This document shows, piece after piece, positions 19,451 to 32,065 of a stretch of 64,000 nt of DNA. The translations under genes and the position numbers were made by a program. A model generated the notes under the pieces. It did not search any database. It had not been told where the DNA came from and saw only the letters and a program-made list of their open reading frames with translations. The stretch is from Drosophila miranda. Taxonomy: Eukaryota; Arthropoda; Insecta; Diptera; Drosophilidae. The number at the start of each line of letters is the position of its first letter. Position 1 is the stretch's first letter. Location of the stretch: NCBI RefSeq assembly GCF_003369915.1, contig NC_046675.1:16678001-16742000 (forward strand). Reading direction: 5' to 3'.

Positions 19451-21298
19451 TAGACCAATATTTTATCTTCAACAAAACCAACTTTGTATAATTATTAAAA
19501 TTATTTTCAACAGTTTTAACAATTTAAAACAAAACTATTGCTTTTTTCCATCGCACAGTTTTTTTGAACCAGTTTTCTTGTGAATTTTCTTTTTTTCAAT
19601 TGAACGTTTATAGATTTATATTTGATATTATTTTTTGCGACCTGTTTGCACCGATTATGGTCTCATTTTTTCCCACTCCTCTGTAAGTGTTTTTTAAAAA
19701 ATCATTTTTAACGTTTAAGCCAGTAGATCGAGTCGGGACGACGGCGTCATTAAGTGGGGACATTGTTGAATTGGCCAGATCCGAGTACCTCCCAATTAAT
19801 GTTGAGGGTTTATCTCCTTATGGAATCAAAAACCATCGTTTTTCTCGAGTTTTTGGAAAGTTTGAAGTAGTTTTTCTTTAAGTATCGATAGATATCATTT
19901 CCTTGTCCATGTTGACATATAAAAAAAACCAAACTTACGCTCCTAAACAGGCCAATGCATAACTGTCGCTTTCAGGTTCTTCATTCGAAGCACTTTATTG
20001 GGCAAAAATGGTTAAAAATGCAAAAAGCTTAAAATTTGACTCGATAAAGGCTCTGATGGAATCCATATGTTTGAATAAAACCAACTAAAGAGTTAAGGGG
20101 CCTTTAAGTCTACACTTCAGAGTCCTGTCCAGCGTAGAAGTAAGTAATTCTCAATAAGAACACTCCTATAAGCATTAGAAGTTCGGGAGTAAGTAAATGG
20201 CGCCCACTTGACTGTCCCAGCATAATAATTGAACTAATAATTGTGATGAAGAAATTCGGTTGAATCGGAAAGTACGAGTGCATTACCTAATCTCTTCTTG
20301 TAATTTAAGACTTGGATTACTTAGTCTGCTTCTCCCCTCCTGGGTTCCTGGGTGACGGCACTCGGTGGGGCATTAAGCAGCCACACAACATTTACTCCAC
20401 GCACTCATCGCATTTACAACTGCCGGGGAAATTGCCTCCAGACCGTACACCTCGCTGCATCCACTTCCACATTAGGCGGTTGTAGGCTGCTCCTCCTATC
20501 CAGCTCTAGCTTCTGGCTTTGGCTTGGCTTTGGCTCATTTTCATTTTCATTCTTACCCCTGCCACACGCGCACACACACACACACACGAGGCAGGGCCCA
20601 GGCCCTGGGATTCTCTCGAGCAAGGCCACTTAACCAAGAACGAAGCAGGTCACTTACTTTGGTGTGCGCGCACTCGGATTACAAAGGAGATGCCACCAGC
20701 ATAAATTCATTAAATTTGCCTAATTTCGTTTTTGGCAGACATGCACACATACACACACGACGCAAACGGGGACGGGGCGGCTGGGTCGGCAAGACAACCA
20801 GTTGAGATTCATTGATTGTATTTACAACACCAGCGCGTCATCTCGTTTGCTCTCCTTTTCTCTCATCTTGGCTAACACACACACATACACCCATTCGGTC
20901 TGTTTGGTAATTTGACGCGTTATCACTTGTGTTGAGTTTGTTATCATTAAACTGGCGCCGGCTGATGTACTTAAGCCAAATCAAAACTCAAGCCGCTCGC
21001 TGTCTGTCGAGCGCCCGAAAACCGAACCGAACCGAGCTGGCGCGAACACTGCGCTCAAGTTAATAAAATCCACGCCCTCTCCTGGCCTGGCCCAAACGCG
21101 TCCCACATAAAACCGCCCGCACGCACATTAAGCACGCCTTAACTAACATCGAGGCAGGCAGGCAGGAAGGCCACCCGATCTGGTTGGGTCGGGTCGGGTG
21201 GGGTCTGGGGGTCGCTTGTTTTTGACAACTTGGGCATAATAAGACATTAACTTCATGCACATCAAATACTTTATTTATGGTCGTCTGGAGTGGGTGCA

Positions 21299-21324
21299 TG
21301 TGTGTGTGTGTGTGTGTGTGTGTG
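21299..21324. repeat. (TG)13 microsatellite
   Basis: A perfect TG dinucleotide run of thirteen units in intergenic DNA. Confidence 0.9.
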
Positions 21325-24300
21325 AGTTGAGTTTGCTTCCTTAGGCACTTCAAACGACTGGCACTCCTCCGAAGGCGACTACGACTGGCACGCCCAACAG
21401 CAGAAGCAGTAGCAGCATCCAACACCGTCTTAGATTTCTCCAGCGTGCTCATAATTTCTGCCGTGGTCCCTGGTTCCATCCCAGGGTCTTCCCCATGCCA
21501 CATGCCTGACCTGCCCTGCCGCCCACGCCTGCTTGATTTTTAATTTCGGTTTTCTTTTTTTTTTTTTTTTTCTTCCTGTCTTCCTTATCCCGGTCGCTCC
21601 TTGCGCTGTCTGTTTATTCACCATAGCTGCCTGTTTGGCAAATTAAGTGCAATTGCTTGAATTTAATTTCATGCAAATAAAAGTTTTGATTAGACGCCGC
21701 CACACCATACACACACACACACACCCAACACACAATCTCTCTGCCGCCTGTGCTCCTCTGACACATGTTCGTAATTAGGCACTTGGGCATGCATGTGTTC
21801 CGATGTCGGGGATATGGGATTTGAGATCTCAACAGCCGCAGAGGCAGAGGCAGAGCCTACGTGTCGGCCAAAGTGGCGTATGCGTAATATAAAACGAAAC
21901 GAATGAAAATTCCCCAAACATATATCCCGTACATATGCGGGCAACATAAACTATATGGGCGCTCCTCAGATTGTAATAAAATATGGCAAAAGCTCTCTGC
22001 ACATGATTTAATTTTGCAGAAATTTTCCGAGCTCGAATAAATTCATAAATAACTCGCACGAGAGAACTGGTTCCAGAAGGGATTGTTTTTGTCGAAACTA
22101 TTCCAAGAGCCATATTAAAGTGCACAAATGAATGACCCAACATTTGTTAAAGTGCGAAATAATTAATAAAGTCTACTCCAACCATTCTAAACGTCAAATG
22201 AAATTTTGCCGCTCCGAAAACCCAGGAATTGGGTGAGGGAGACAGTAACCATTCTCTGGCATTTAGTTTTGGGCCCAAAGTTGCGACAATTTGTGTCATA
22301 TTTCCGGGGCTGCCACTCTCTCTACGCCCCGAAACATAATTCAATAAACTGTGGGCGGGCCACATGCCGCCTTCAGTGGAACGATGCCGAACCGAAACGA
22401 ACCGAACAGAACCCCCGATGCCTGCATAATGATGTCGCAGCACATTACATATTATGTAAATATGAAATTCAATTGTTTAAGCATTTAGCAGGCTGCATAA
22501 TTTATTAAAATGGGACACCTGACGCATGCCGGCTGCCAGGCCAAAGAAAGGCTGCCACTGCCGCTGCCACTGCCACGGCCACTGTCCCTGCCTTTGCTTC
22601 ATCCTGTGTGCCTCTGTGACTACGAAGCTCAGGGCTAGGGCTGATGGGAGATGTGCGATGATGGCTGCTGCTGATGCTGCTGATGCTGCTGCTCTTGCTG
22701 AAGCCTGTTCCCATCACGTTGACGTCTATTGGCTTTTGTTGTGTACGAGGCGCATGAGGCGTTGTCGCTCTCGTTCTCGTCCTCGTTCTCGTCCTCGCTG
22801 TCTGACAGGAATATAAGCAGAAGGCACACGGGCCCAAGATGCTGCTGGCGGGATGCTGCTGCCTTAAAGGTGGAAGGCCAGGGACTGCAAGGACTGCATG
22901 CGGCGTTGAAATTGATTTTTAAACAGCCAACGCAGCCAGCGACGCAGCTCTTGTCGTTAGCAAATCATAAAAGTGTGGACGCTGCTGTTGCTTCCGCTTG
23001 CTGTCGCTGCTGCTGCCTCTGCAGGCGCCGCTTAATAGTTGTTGTTTTGTCATCGCATAATGAGGAAAGTGCTGGAGGTTCCTCCTGCTGTGGGGATGGT
23101 GCTGCTGCCTCGCTGCAGCTGACATTAAGTAAGATGGATGGCGTTGACGTTGCGTGCAGCATTTAGCGCTGATCCCCTTTGAGTCCATATTGATGCCGGC
23201 AAAGCGCCTTGGTGGCAAAATTCAATTTGACTCGGCGACTCCGGAGACTTTGGGTCAAACTTAAAATAGGAGGAGGGGGCTCATACCGCCTGATGACTTG
23301 ATGACCCGTGTGCTCTCAGCTCTCAGCTCCCAACTTCTGACTTGATGCTAAATTAGCGTTGCAAATATCCAGTGTTGTTGGTGCTGCTGTTGCTTTTGCT
23401 GCCACGTTGTCGTTAGCCAACTGATTTTCCATATTAAAGTTGCAGTCAAGTGCCGTCTCCATTGTTGTTGCTGGACGCGTGCTTTTATGCAAGATTTATG
23501 GCTATTTAAACGACGCATAATGTGTCTTGGCTGATGTTGCTTCGTTCTGCTCCTTCTCCTGCTGCTGGTGTTGTTGCTGCTGACACATCCATCCCCCAAG
23601 ATACATATTTATGTATGTAGCAAGCCACACTTCTTGACAACGTGTTCAAGTGGTTCCTGGGCTCTCCCCCCACACCATGTGCAATATTTTATTTACATTT
23701 TTCACTCGTCGTCTGCCTTGGCATATCCTGTTGTTGCCACTGCCACAGCCACTGCTGCTGCCTCTGCCACTGCCACAGCCACTGGTGCTGTGTCTGAATC
23801 CTTTTCTGTTGGCCTCCTGCTGTTTGCTTTTACTGCTCTTCTAGCCCTTTTCCCCCCGCAGCGTGTGCTTTGCCTTCTTTTTTTATTTACATTTTTGTTT
23901 CATATTTCTAATGAGCTGTAATTTCTTCTTTTATTTGCAGGGCGTTATGCGTACGTACACAAACAATAAACAGCAATGGGAAGAGGAGAAAGGGGAAAGG
24001 GGAAGGGAAGCCCTTTCCAGTCTGCACTGTCTGTGGGTGTCTTAGGTGTGAAAAACACTTCTAATATGCAAATGGCTTTTCCTTTTCTTGACACCCTTCT
24101 TGCCATCTAGGGTTCGCTGGCACAGGTGTCTGTCTCTGTCTGTCTCTGTCAGGAGTCCAACTCAAGGCCAAGGCTGTAAAAATAGTAATTACAATTGTAA
24201 TTGCATTCCAATCAAGAGACAGACATATGTACGAGTACGCATGCTTTGCATGTGCAACATGCATAAGCCGCTCTAAAAGAGACCAAAACCGCAACGCAAC

Positions 24301-26293
24301 ACCAGTACGTGCATGTGTGTGTGAGTGTGGTACAGATTTCATTACAACTAATTAACTTTTCCATGTGGGTCAAGTACAGCAATAAAGTGTTAAAGAGTAT
24401 ATGGGAATTTCCATCTTACGTTCGTACGACAAAATGCTAAAAGCCACAAAAATTATGACAATCGAAACTACGTTTTAAAAGATATACGCTACTAAAAACA
24501 GAAGTGGTTTTGAAATATTGATTGATTTTCCAAGCTATTAAATGTGAAAGCCTTCCCTGTTTTTTTATATAAAATTCGCGGAGACTCTGTGGATAACTTT
24601 TATCAAGAATCATCTGTTTTATACGGGGAAAACACGACTACAGAAATATCAAAGTTAATTGGTTAGTCTATTTAACTTTTAATAAGTTAAGAAAATATTA
24701 TCGAGACAGAAAAATATATGTTCTTATGGATTTTTAATGTTTTGTCTGCATTCTTGCGGAAAGGCCAATGTGGGTTTAAATTTACGGAGATCTCTCTTAC
24801 CTTTGAAAATCTAGAATTTTCTGGTAATTGTAGTGGTACTCTTATCCTTTTGTCAGTAATTCCCATCATGCCCTCAAAAATGTGCTGCATATTTTTCAGC
24901 TTTTGCTGGATTTGCCCCTGGGACTTCAATTTCTTGGCAAAACTTGAGAAATCCTTGAAGCCTTGAAGGTCATCTAGCTTATTATTTAATTTGTTTGTGG
25001 CCCGCTTTGTGGCTTGCCTCAGTTCAGTTTCTTTTGTTATCTAACACAAATTATCTGCATTGCAATTTGTTATGCAGAAATTCAATTTGCTTAACATTTC
25101 ACTGGCAACACAACTTCTGGCGGTGCAGCCTTGGGCCAGTGGGGCAGTGGGAAGTGGGGCAGTGGCTTTGGCGTTTTGCTTTGTGGTGCTCGAGATTCCG
25201 CCTGCTCCTACAGACAGAATGGCCTCCAGTTAGCAAACTGTGGGGGCCACTGTATCTGCTGTTGGACCATCTCGTTGGCCTCGCCTTCAGTTAGGCGCCC
25301 AGTCAGTCGACTCGGTCGACTACTCCATTAGCCTTTGGAGTGTAAAATTGTGCAAACAATTTCAATTATCCCCGAAGACGCGTTGCAGACTGCTTGTCTG
25401 GGACCTGGAGGAGGGGCCCGTGAAGGCTGTATGGCTTCGAAACGAGATGACAGGGAGCAAAAAAGAAAATATGTATGTAATAATAAGGCCAAGCGAAAAC
25501 AAGCATTTTAATGGCCGGGGACTCGGGCTTGTCTTTTTCTCGGCTGCTCGCGAAATTGGAGCTAAAATTTAGCGCGGCAATTGACTTCAAGTCATCGCTC
25601 GGACACGGACAGAGATCTCGTATTCGGTTTCGGTCTTGGGCTGCTGCTGTGGCTACGGCTGGGGCTCGGGCTGGGGCTGGGGCTTGGGTTAAATTTAATA
25701 AAGCAGCTCCAACTGGATTTGGAGCAAAAGAAGCGGCGGCTGAGGCTAGCAACGAAGCCGAGTCCGAGTCCAGCCAAATTGGGCCAACCAACTTTTGGCT
25801 GGGCAAGTGAGTGAGCTTTAAGTAAGAGTGGGGCCAGGGCACAGCACGGCACGGCACGACACAAATTGCAAGCTTATGGCCAATGAATGCAAGACGTTGC
25901 ACACAGCATTTTGTTGGCCAAAACGGAAGTGGAGAAGAGAATATCCGTGGCAAAGCAAAAGTGCCAGCAGAAGAGAGTGAAGAAGAAGAGAACGCAGAGC
26001 CGGAAATTGGCGGCCGCCAATGGCTTTAAAGACTCGGGATGACTTGGACTTGTGCTGGCGATGGCCACTTTTGTTCCTGCATATCCTTGACGTACATATA
26101 GATTTGCTCCTTCTGCCAGCTGGCGGGGTTTTCATTCAATCATCCATTTATTTTTTGACCATTTTCCAAGACAACTTGGTGGTCACGTTGCCGTCCATTG
26201 ATGATGCGAGGGAGTGAGCGCCGCAGCGCCGAAGACTGACTGCGGAATGGAAGCGAAGTAAGAAATGCTTTCAGCCGGAAGCTGAGAGATAAC

Positions 26294-26295
<2 letters not shown>

Positions 26296-26339
<44 letters not shown>
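26296..26339. repeat. (TG)22 microsatellite
   Basis: A perfect TG run of 22 units, the longest dinucleotide tract in the window. It causes His-Thr repeat frames on the minus strand that are not genes. Confidence 0.92.
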
Positions 26340-26342
<3 letters not shown>

Positions 26343-26948
26343 ATGTGTATGTTTGGCAGTCTGAAGCTTTGTATATAAATGCAAGTAATGCGGAAAATAT
26401 GAAAAATGTTTGGTATGTAGTAAAAGAAAGAAGAGAAAAACCACAACAACAGAAGAACAGCAGTAAGAAAAGCTCTCTCCAGTACAAGCATAAAAAAATA
26501 TTTTGTGCAAATAATAAAAGACCATTACAAAGTGGCATGCGTTATAATTGAAAATAAATATGACAGAAGAAGCTGGAAACAAATGCGAAGTGAATAAACT
26601 GCCTGAAAGAAATAGCCAAGTAACTAATTGATGACGGAGCCCGATCGTGTTTTTTTTTGTCCTGAATGGAAAACACTGTAGTAATGGATTGACCTAAACA
26701 GATTGCCTGGTCATGCAGTCAGTCAGCAATCAACTGCTGAAACTATTTAAACAGTGACCATATACACTCAAGGTAAAGGTGACATAGTAAAAAAAAACCT
26801 GCTCAGCTTTTTCACCAGAGTTTGTTTGCGATCTATTAATTTAAAGAATGACGATTGTTCGGTTGAATATACATAGTTGTTTTATTGTGTGGGATAGTGT
26901 AAAATAACTATAGCGGCAAGGGAATAGCGAATGTGAGCGAATGTGATA

Positions 26949-26962
26949 GCGATAGCTATCGC
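26949..26962. repeat. Perfect 14-bp palindrome GCGATAGCTATCGC
   Basis: The sequence equals its own reverse complement. It sits in a 60-bp patch with several GCGAA/GCGAT words, about 1 kb past the 3' end of the akirin copy. It could be a dimeric protein site or chance within a decayed tandem repeat. Confidence 0.6.
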
Positions 26963-27763
26963 GATTTAGCGATGAGTAAGTTGAGCGATTCAAGATGGGG
27001 TAGGATTAAGGTAGGATGGGGTACATTAAACACGCGGGGTCGGGGTCGGGGTCAAGACCGTGGCAGATTGAAGATCCATTGTGCGATGTGCGGGAAGTGA
27101 GTTCTATATAAAGACTAAATTCAAATGGCAGGCGGGCCGAATTGACCAAGCAAGAAATATTAATGCTAATATCGGGCTATGTATATAATACGTTCCATAT
27201 TTAATGAATATTCAATTGTATTCAATTGGTAGGAAATATATTTAATCTAAATATTAAAATATTTTATTTAAACATGAAATATATTTATTTTTAATTTTTA
27301 TTATTGAAGTGCCATGCTGTTTTTTTTGTATAGCAGAGATGTATATCTTATTCTAATTTATGCAATATGTATATATGTAGTTATTGATACATTTGTAGTT
27401 AAGAGCAGTAATATATATATAATGGTTTAGATTCCGTTTTTTGTGTACATCGGATGGATATATATGTACATATGTAGTAATCCTTTTTGGTCTGAGTCTG
27501 GTGTGAGCGAAATTTATTGATCGATATATTTTGGCTTAAAGGTTTTAATTTTTATTTGTTTTAAATATGAGCATATTTGTTTTGTGGGCTGCCGCCATGT
27601 TTTTTCCCCTAGTCCGTACAGCATTTTTTATATTTTATTTTAATGTTTTTTTTTATTAGGTCATTTATTATTAATAATAACAATTAACACAGACAAAATT
27701 ATGTAATAAAATTATTAAAAATACTTTTATAATGTAGTTGTAGTCGTAAACTTTAACTTTACA

Positions 27764-27769
27764 TTTATT
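27764..27769 (-). terminator. Candidate poly(A) signal of the akirin copy
   Basis: AATAAA on the minus strand, 200 bp beyond the stop codon at 27969. The following 600 bp are very AT-rich and hold further near-matches, so the true 3' end is uncertain. Confidence 0.4.
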
Positions 27770-27968
27770 TCAAAATATTTATCATAAACCCAATAAACAC
27801 AATTTACAATTTGTATGGTAGTTTTCTTGTAAGCTATGGTTTTCTTGTTTAGTTTCCCATGTTTCTTGATTTAGTTTTAATGCGGGCTCTGGTTGTTGCG
27901 GTAGATCTACCGTCACTTAAGATTGTGTTGCAATTATTGTTAATGTTAAATTTTTTTGTTTGTGTGCC

Positions 27969-28544
27969 CTACGACAAGTAGCTGGGCGCTGCCTTGTAAC
28001 GACACTGTATCTGGTCGTACGTGAATTTCACAAAGGCATCGTGCTGCTTGTGCAGTTTGGTGGTCAGTACGGACTCGTAGCGCTCGCGCAGCTGATCCTC
28101 GCGCTCCTTGATCATGCCCTCGCATATGAGCTGCACCTGTTGGAATGTGAACAACGCCTTCTCGCAGTGCCGCATCTGGTTCGGTGGACTGTCCGAACCC
28201 ATTTCCGAACCGCTCGACTCGGAGTTCTGCATGCGCTCAATGGCGACCGCTGTGATAGGCAATTGCTTGCCTTTGTGCAGTCTTTTGATTTCGTTGCACA
28301 AATTTTTGGCCATTTTGTCAGGCGACATTTGGGCCAGAGCGGCCTCCGAGAATGGGCTCGGCTCAAAGCTGTCCTTGGCGAAGCGATTGCTGGGCGTCTG
28401 CGCTAACCCCGAAGAGATGGTGGGTCCATCGCGGTCTCGCGACAGGACCGCCGACTGGCCGAAGAGATTGCAACGCCTACGCTTGGGGGGCCGCTGGGTC
28501 ATCGACTCCCGGTCTAAGGCGCGTTTCAGTGTGTCACCGGCCAT
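27969..28544 (-). CDS. Intronless akirin-like protein, probable retrogene
   Basis: A continuous 191-residue frame clearly homologous to akirin (bhringi), a nuclear protein that links transcription factors such as Relish and Twist to chromatin remodelling. The start is placed at the Met of MAGDTLKRALDRES; the frame stays open 32 codons upstream but that part is not akirin-like. The nuclear localisation signal PPKRRRC is at residues 19-25. The conserved middle (TPSNRFAKDS, then KMAKNLCNEIKRLHKGKQLP) and the C-terminal helical region ending SYLS are present. It is about ten residues shorter than the 201-residue D. melanogaster protein as I recall it, mainly around the Ser/Pro segment near residue 125, and changes several near-invariant positions (an early Trp to Arg, for example). 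From memory, D. melanogaster akirin has introns and lies on 3L, so this single-exon diverged copy is probably a retrocopy. An open frame suggests selection. Confidence 0.85.
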   Translation of the reverse strand: MAGDTLKRALDRESMTQRPPKRRRCNLFGQSAVLSRDRDGPTISSGLAQTPSNRFAKDSFEPSPFSEAALAQMSPDKMAKNLCNEIKRLHKGKQLPITAVAIERMQNSESSGSEMGSDSPPNQMRHCEKALFTFQQVQLICEGMIKEREDQLRERYESVLTTKLHKQHDAFVKFTYDQIQCRYKAAPSYLS

Positions 28545-31500
28545 CGCTATTGTTAAGGTTCTCGATGAAAAGTTGGTAAATTTGTAGCTGTGTAAATTGG
28601 CTTCTTTCCACAGCTGCTGTTGGAAGTGTGATTCCTTCAATTGGCTTTTCGGCGTTGCACTATGAGTTCCCTGTCGAGTTGCTGCACCACTTTACACCAG
28701 CTTTATTGTACAAATGATCCAGATTATTAAGTCATATAAGGTAGTTATGGTATTGATTGCTAGCTATTTGAGCCGTATTGCAAAGGCCACTGAAATTAGT
28801 ATTAATTTTTGATTATGTTTTCAAATTATTCTGGACGACGATTTTCCATACTCAGGGAAAATCTACTGCTATAAACGTGTAGGTACACACTGAAATCAGA
28901 GTTCACTTTAAGAAAATTTAAAGGAAAACCTTTATATGGTAGCGAATTTTTGGGAGCAGTTCCTCTAAGGTTTCTGCTGCTTCTCAGAACTGACAGGGAT
29001 TCCAGTCTCCCATTGTGTCTGCGTAGGGCTGCCTAGATGAACAAGAGGCGGAAGGTGGCAGGGGGCAGGTGGCATGTGGAAATTGTGGGCGAAAACGAAC
29101 AATGGAGGGAACGAAGCCTTCATCGAAACAATCGGAAGAGTGAAAGGCGTGCCTAAAACTCCGTAAATTCAACAGTAGCCAGACCTCTGAGGTATTATCT
29201 ACTCGTAATTTGATCTGTTACACGTGATTAGTGCATGTTTGGACCACAAGGCAGAGTCAAAGTGTAACCAATTAATTTCCTGCAGCTGTTGACAGGTGCC
29301 CAACAATACGTCGTTGCTCACTCAAGCCCCAGCGCTTGCATAACAAACAAATTATCCAGTCGACCGGGGTCCAACATAATTATGAGCCAGAGCCATGTGC
29401 CCTCTACCATGTGCCATGCGCCATGGAGCCATGGAGCCATGGAGCCAAGAGCCACCTCCTCTAACTGGAGCCGTGCCGATACAAAGCCTCGGAATTCCGA
29501 ACGAACCCAAAAGTCCAATTTCTGGCACATAATTTACGGAAAAAAGAATGAAAGAAAAATCGGTTTTCAATTGTGTGTGTACGAGTATGCTGGCCGGAGG
29601 GTTTGAATTGCGATTGCGATTGCTATTGCCATTGCCATTGGAGTTGTGTATTGGGGAGGAAGGTGCTATATATTCTTACTTTCTCGGGTCCTACCCCTCG
29701 CCCAGCCATCAGAGAGCAACATCTGTGCTGTGTTTTCGGAGGCGCAATGGCAAATGAAAATTTGAAAATTATTGCAGCAGCAGACGAGGCGACGAGGAGA
29801 ATAAGAAGGAGCAGGAGAGGTGGTAGAGCCCAGAGGCAGAGGCACCATCATTGAAATGTTTTTGGCACTTTTGGCGTGAAGTTGCCGATGCCGTTGCTGC
29901 TGCTTCTTCGGCTGCCGTTATGATTATTATTATTATTGGCAGCGCCCCCCCGCCCAATGGCCCACCGGAACAACAATGCATGGATGAATTCAGGAGTAAT
30001 TTTCCGACTCGGCAAACGACAAACGACAACGACAAATTTCTTGCGCTCGCCTCTTTCAACACTTCTTGGGGCCATACGTTTTTGCGCTTGCCACTCCTGC
30101 TGCTGCTGCTGCTTTTGTTGCTGCATTTGAAATTTATGACTTTTTGACTATTGGCAACAGATTGTGGAGCGAGTTCATTATTTGGCATGGCAAACTTTTG
30201 AATTTTAATTCGAAAATTATGCCTCCCCGTTCCGTTTAGCCATTTTAATGAAGTGTGCGCTGTGCCCCATTTCGATGACGTTTTTTTTATGGATTATGAG
30301 TAATGTGGCAGGCCCCGACGACCAATTAACCCGTAAATAAATAAAACATTGCCCTGTTCAGGGCGTATGCCTCCAACTTATGGTCCGTGCAGTGGCTGCT
30401 CTTGTGGCAGCCCCAAACATCAGAAGCAACAAAAAGGCATGTTGACTCGCGACTCCCCAAAGGCGTTAAGTGTGTCTGCGCAATGCGTGCCGTGATTTGC
30501 CAAAAACTGAAGCGAACGCTTCCGTTGCATTCTCTGTGTGATAGCTGGATACTCTATGAAGCTGATTATCCCTGAAAATGTGTCCTTACGCCCGCTAATT
30601 CAGAAAAAGCTGTAAGCACCAACATTTTAGAAGAGTATTCCTCTTGGCTCCCAACAAAGTTGTTGCAATATTTTACAGCAGCAGCACACTGCAGCACTGA
30701 CGGAGCAAAAAATCGAGTTAGTTGCCAACATTTATGCGCGTTTCCGGTTGCAATTGTCACGGGACACGACGACAACGGCCACGACAATGGCAACGACAAC
30801 GGAGGAGGGCAGAGGGCGGTTCCGGCAGCAGCATAGAGATTGCACTTGGGTGGGCGGGAGATTTTGGCCCCCTACATAAAATATCAAGTTTTATGCATTT
30901 AGCCAGCCGCGGGAGAGTGGGGTAACTGCCTGTCTGTACGAGCACTCGGGGCCTGTGCAAACACAAACTTTTAATTTTATTTCGGTCTCTGCGCCGCTGA
31001 AATACGAAGCCAATGCTGCAGCCCAGCAGTCCACTCCAGGCCGACACGGGTCTTAGCCAAGTCTCAGGCCCAAGACCAGCTACATTTCGGGCTGTCTATC
31101 GAGCATTTTATGAGCATTGGGTCGAGTCAGAGTCCGGCTTTTGGGCCACCTGCCCTAATTATATGAACTGCATTGGCAGGTTGCAGTGCAGCAACATTGC
31201 GCCACATTTACGTTTAGCAATTAATATTGATTGTGATGTACTAGAAGTGCTGAAGTGCTGCACCTGCACCTGCACCTGCCGCTGGCGCCAGCTTATCCTT
31301 ATCTATGAGAGTATCCAGGGCTCTTGTGGCAACTTTGTTGGCCATCGGTTATCACAGCCGAAAGCAGAGCTTCAGCAGCAGCAGGTCTGGTTAAAGCCCA
31401 TCGGCTCAGACGCGATTAAAATGCAATAATAGACAAGCCAAATCGTTGATACTCAATATTCAGAAAATTGTTTGTTCAACAAAAAAGAAAAAAATGTAAC

Positions 31501-31859
31501 ATGGCCGCAAATGGGTTTTTCAATTATCACCGGGATTATGTTAATTTGCGCTACTTTCCCCTTCCCACTTTCACTCGCTCTTCAACCGCAACAAATCGCC
31601 GATTTATGTGCATTTAGTAAGCAGATTTTACAGATTTTACACATGTTACGGCATCAATTTATTGTTAAGCGTGCGAAAGAGTGGGCGGAGCTCTGGCTCT
31701 GGGTGTATGGGCTGTGATAAGAGCGTTACCTGATGTAAAAGTCAGGGGTTACATTCTGAAAAATCCATTATGGGATTACTGTTTTTAATTGATTCCAAAA
31801 TATGAAATTACTTTTTATTTATAGCTGCAAATGCGCTATTTAAATTAAAGAGAGTTTTA

Positions 31860-32065
31860 CCAGAGACTAAAATTACCAAGATGCTGCATGAGGCACCAAC
31901 TATCTGTTCTATGGCTGGGTATTACGTGATATCCCCTAGACGAAAGGTGCGTTGAGTTTCAATTCTCTCTTCACTTATACTTCGTCTCTGTCTGCTTGGC
32001 AAAACTTTGGGCATCTGAAACGGTCCCCAGAATCCTACAATGCATTGAAAATACGTACTTTTCGG
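31860..32065. repeat. Dispersed repeat, copy 1
   Basis: Two blocks match copy 2 near 45000: TAAAATTACCAAGATGCTGCAT at about 31870 against the same text with two changes at about 45018, and CGGTCCCCAGAATCC about 150 bp later here against about 45 bp later in copy 2. The same order suggests a decayed mobile element with internal length change. Family not identified. Confidence 0.4.

Larger units (their letters stand above)
18391..27763. other. Long non-coding interval between Rm62 and the akirin copy
   Basis: About 9.4 kb with no supportable gene. Visible contents: a very AT-rich segment (19240-20100) with a Tc1-like end motif near 19424, a (TG)13 run at 21299-21324, poly(T) near 21547-21570, CTG-rich tracts around 22660-22700 and 22980-23030, a (TG)22 run at 26296-26339, and a GCGAT-rich patch with a palindrome near 26949. 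Frames over the CTG tracts are repeat artefacts. Confidence 0.6.

Noticed and set aside
22505..23218. Gln-, Ser- and Ala-rich overlapping frames on both strands
   Set aside because: Read-outs of CTG/CAG tracts in several frames at once; no conserved domain.
26271..26582. His-Thr repeat frames over the TG microsatellite
   Set aside because: Direct products of the (TG)22 run; three overlapping frames are open for the same reason.
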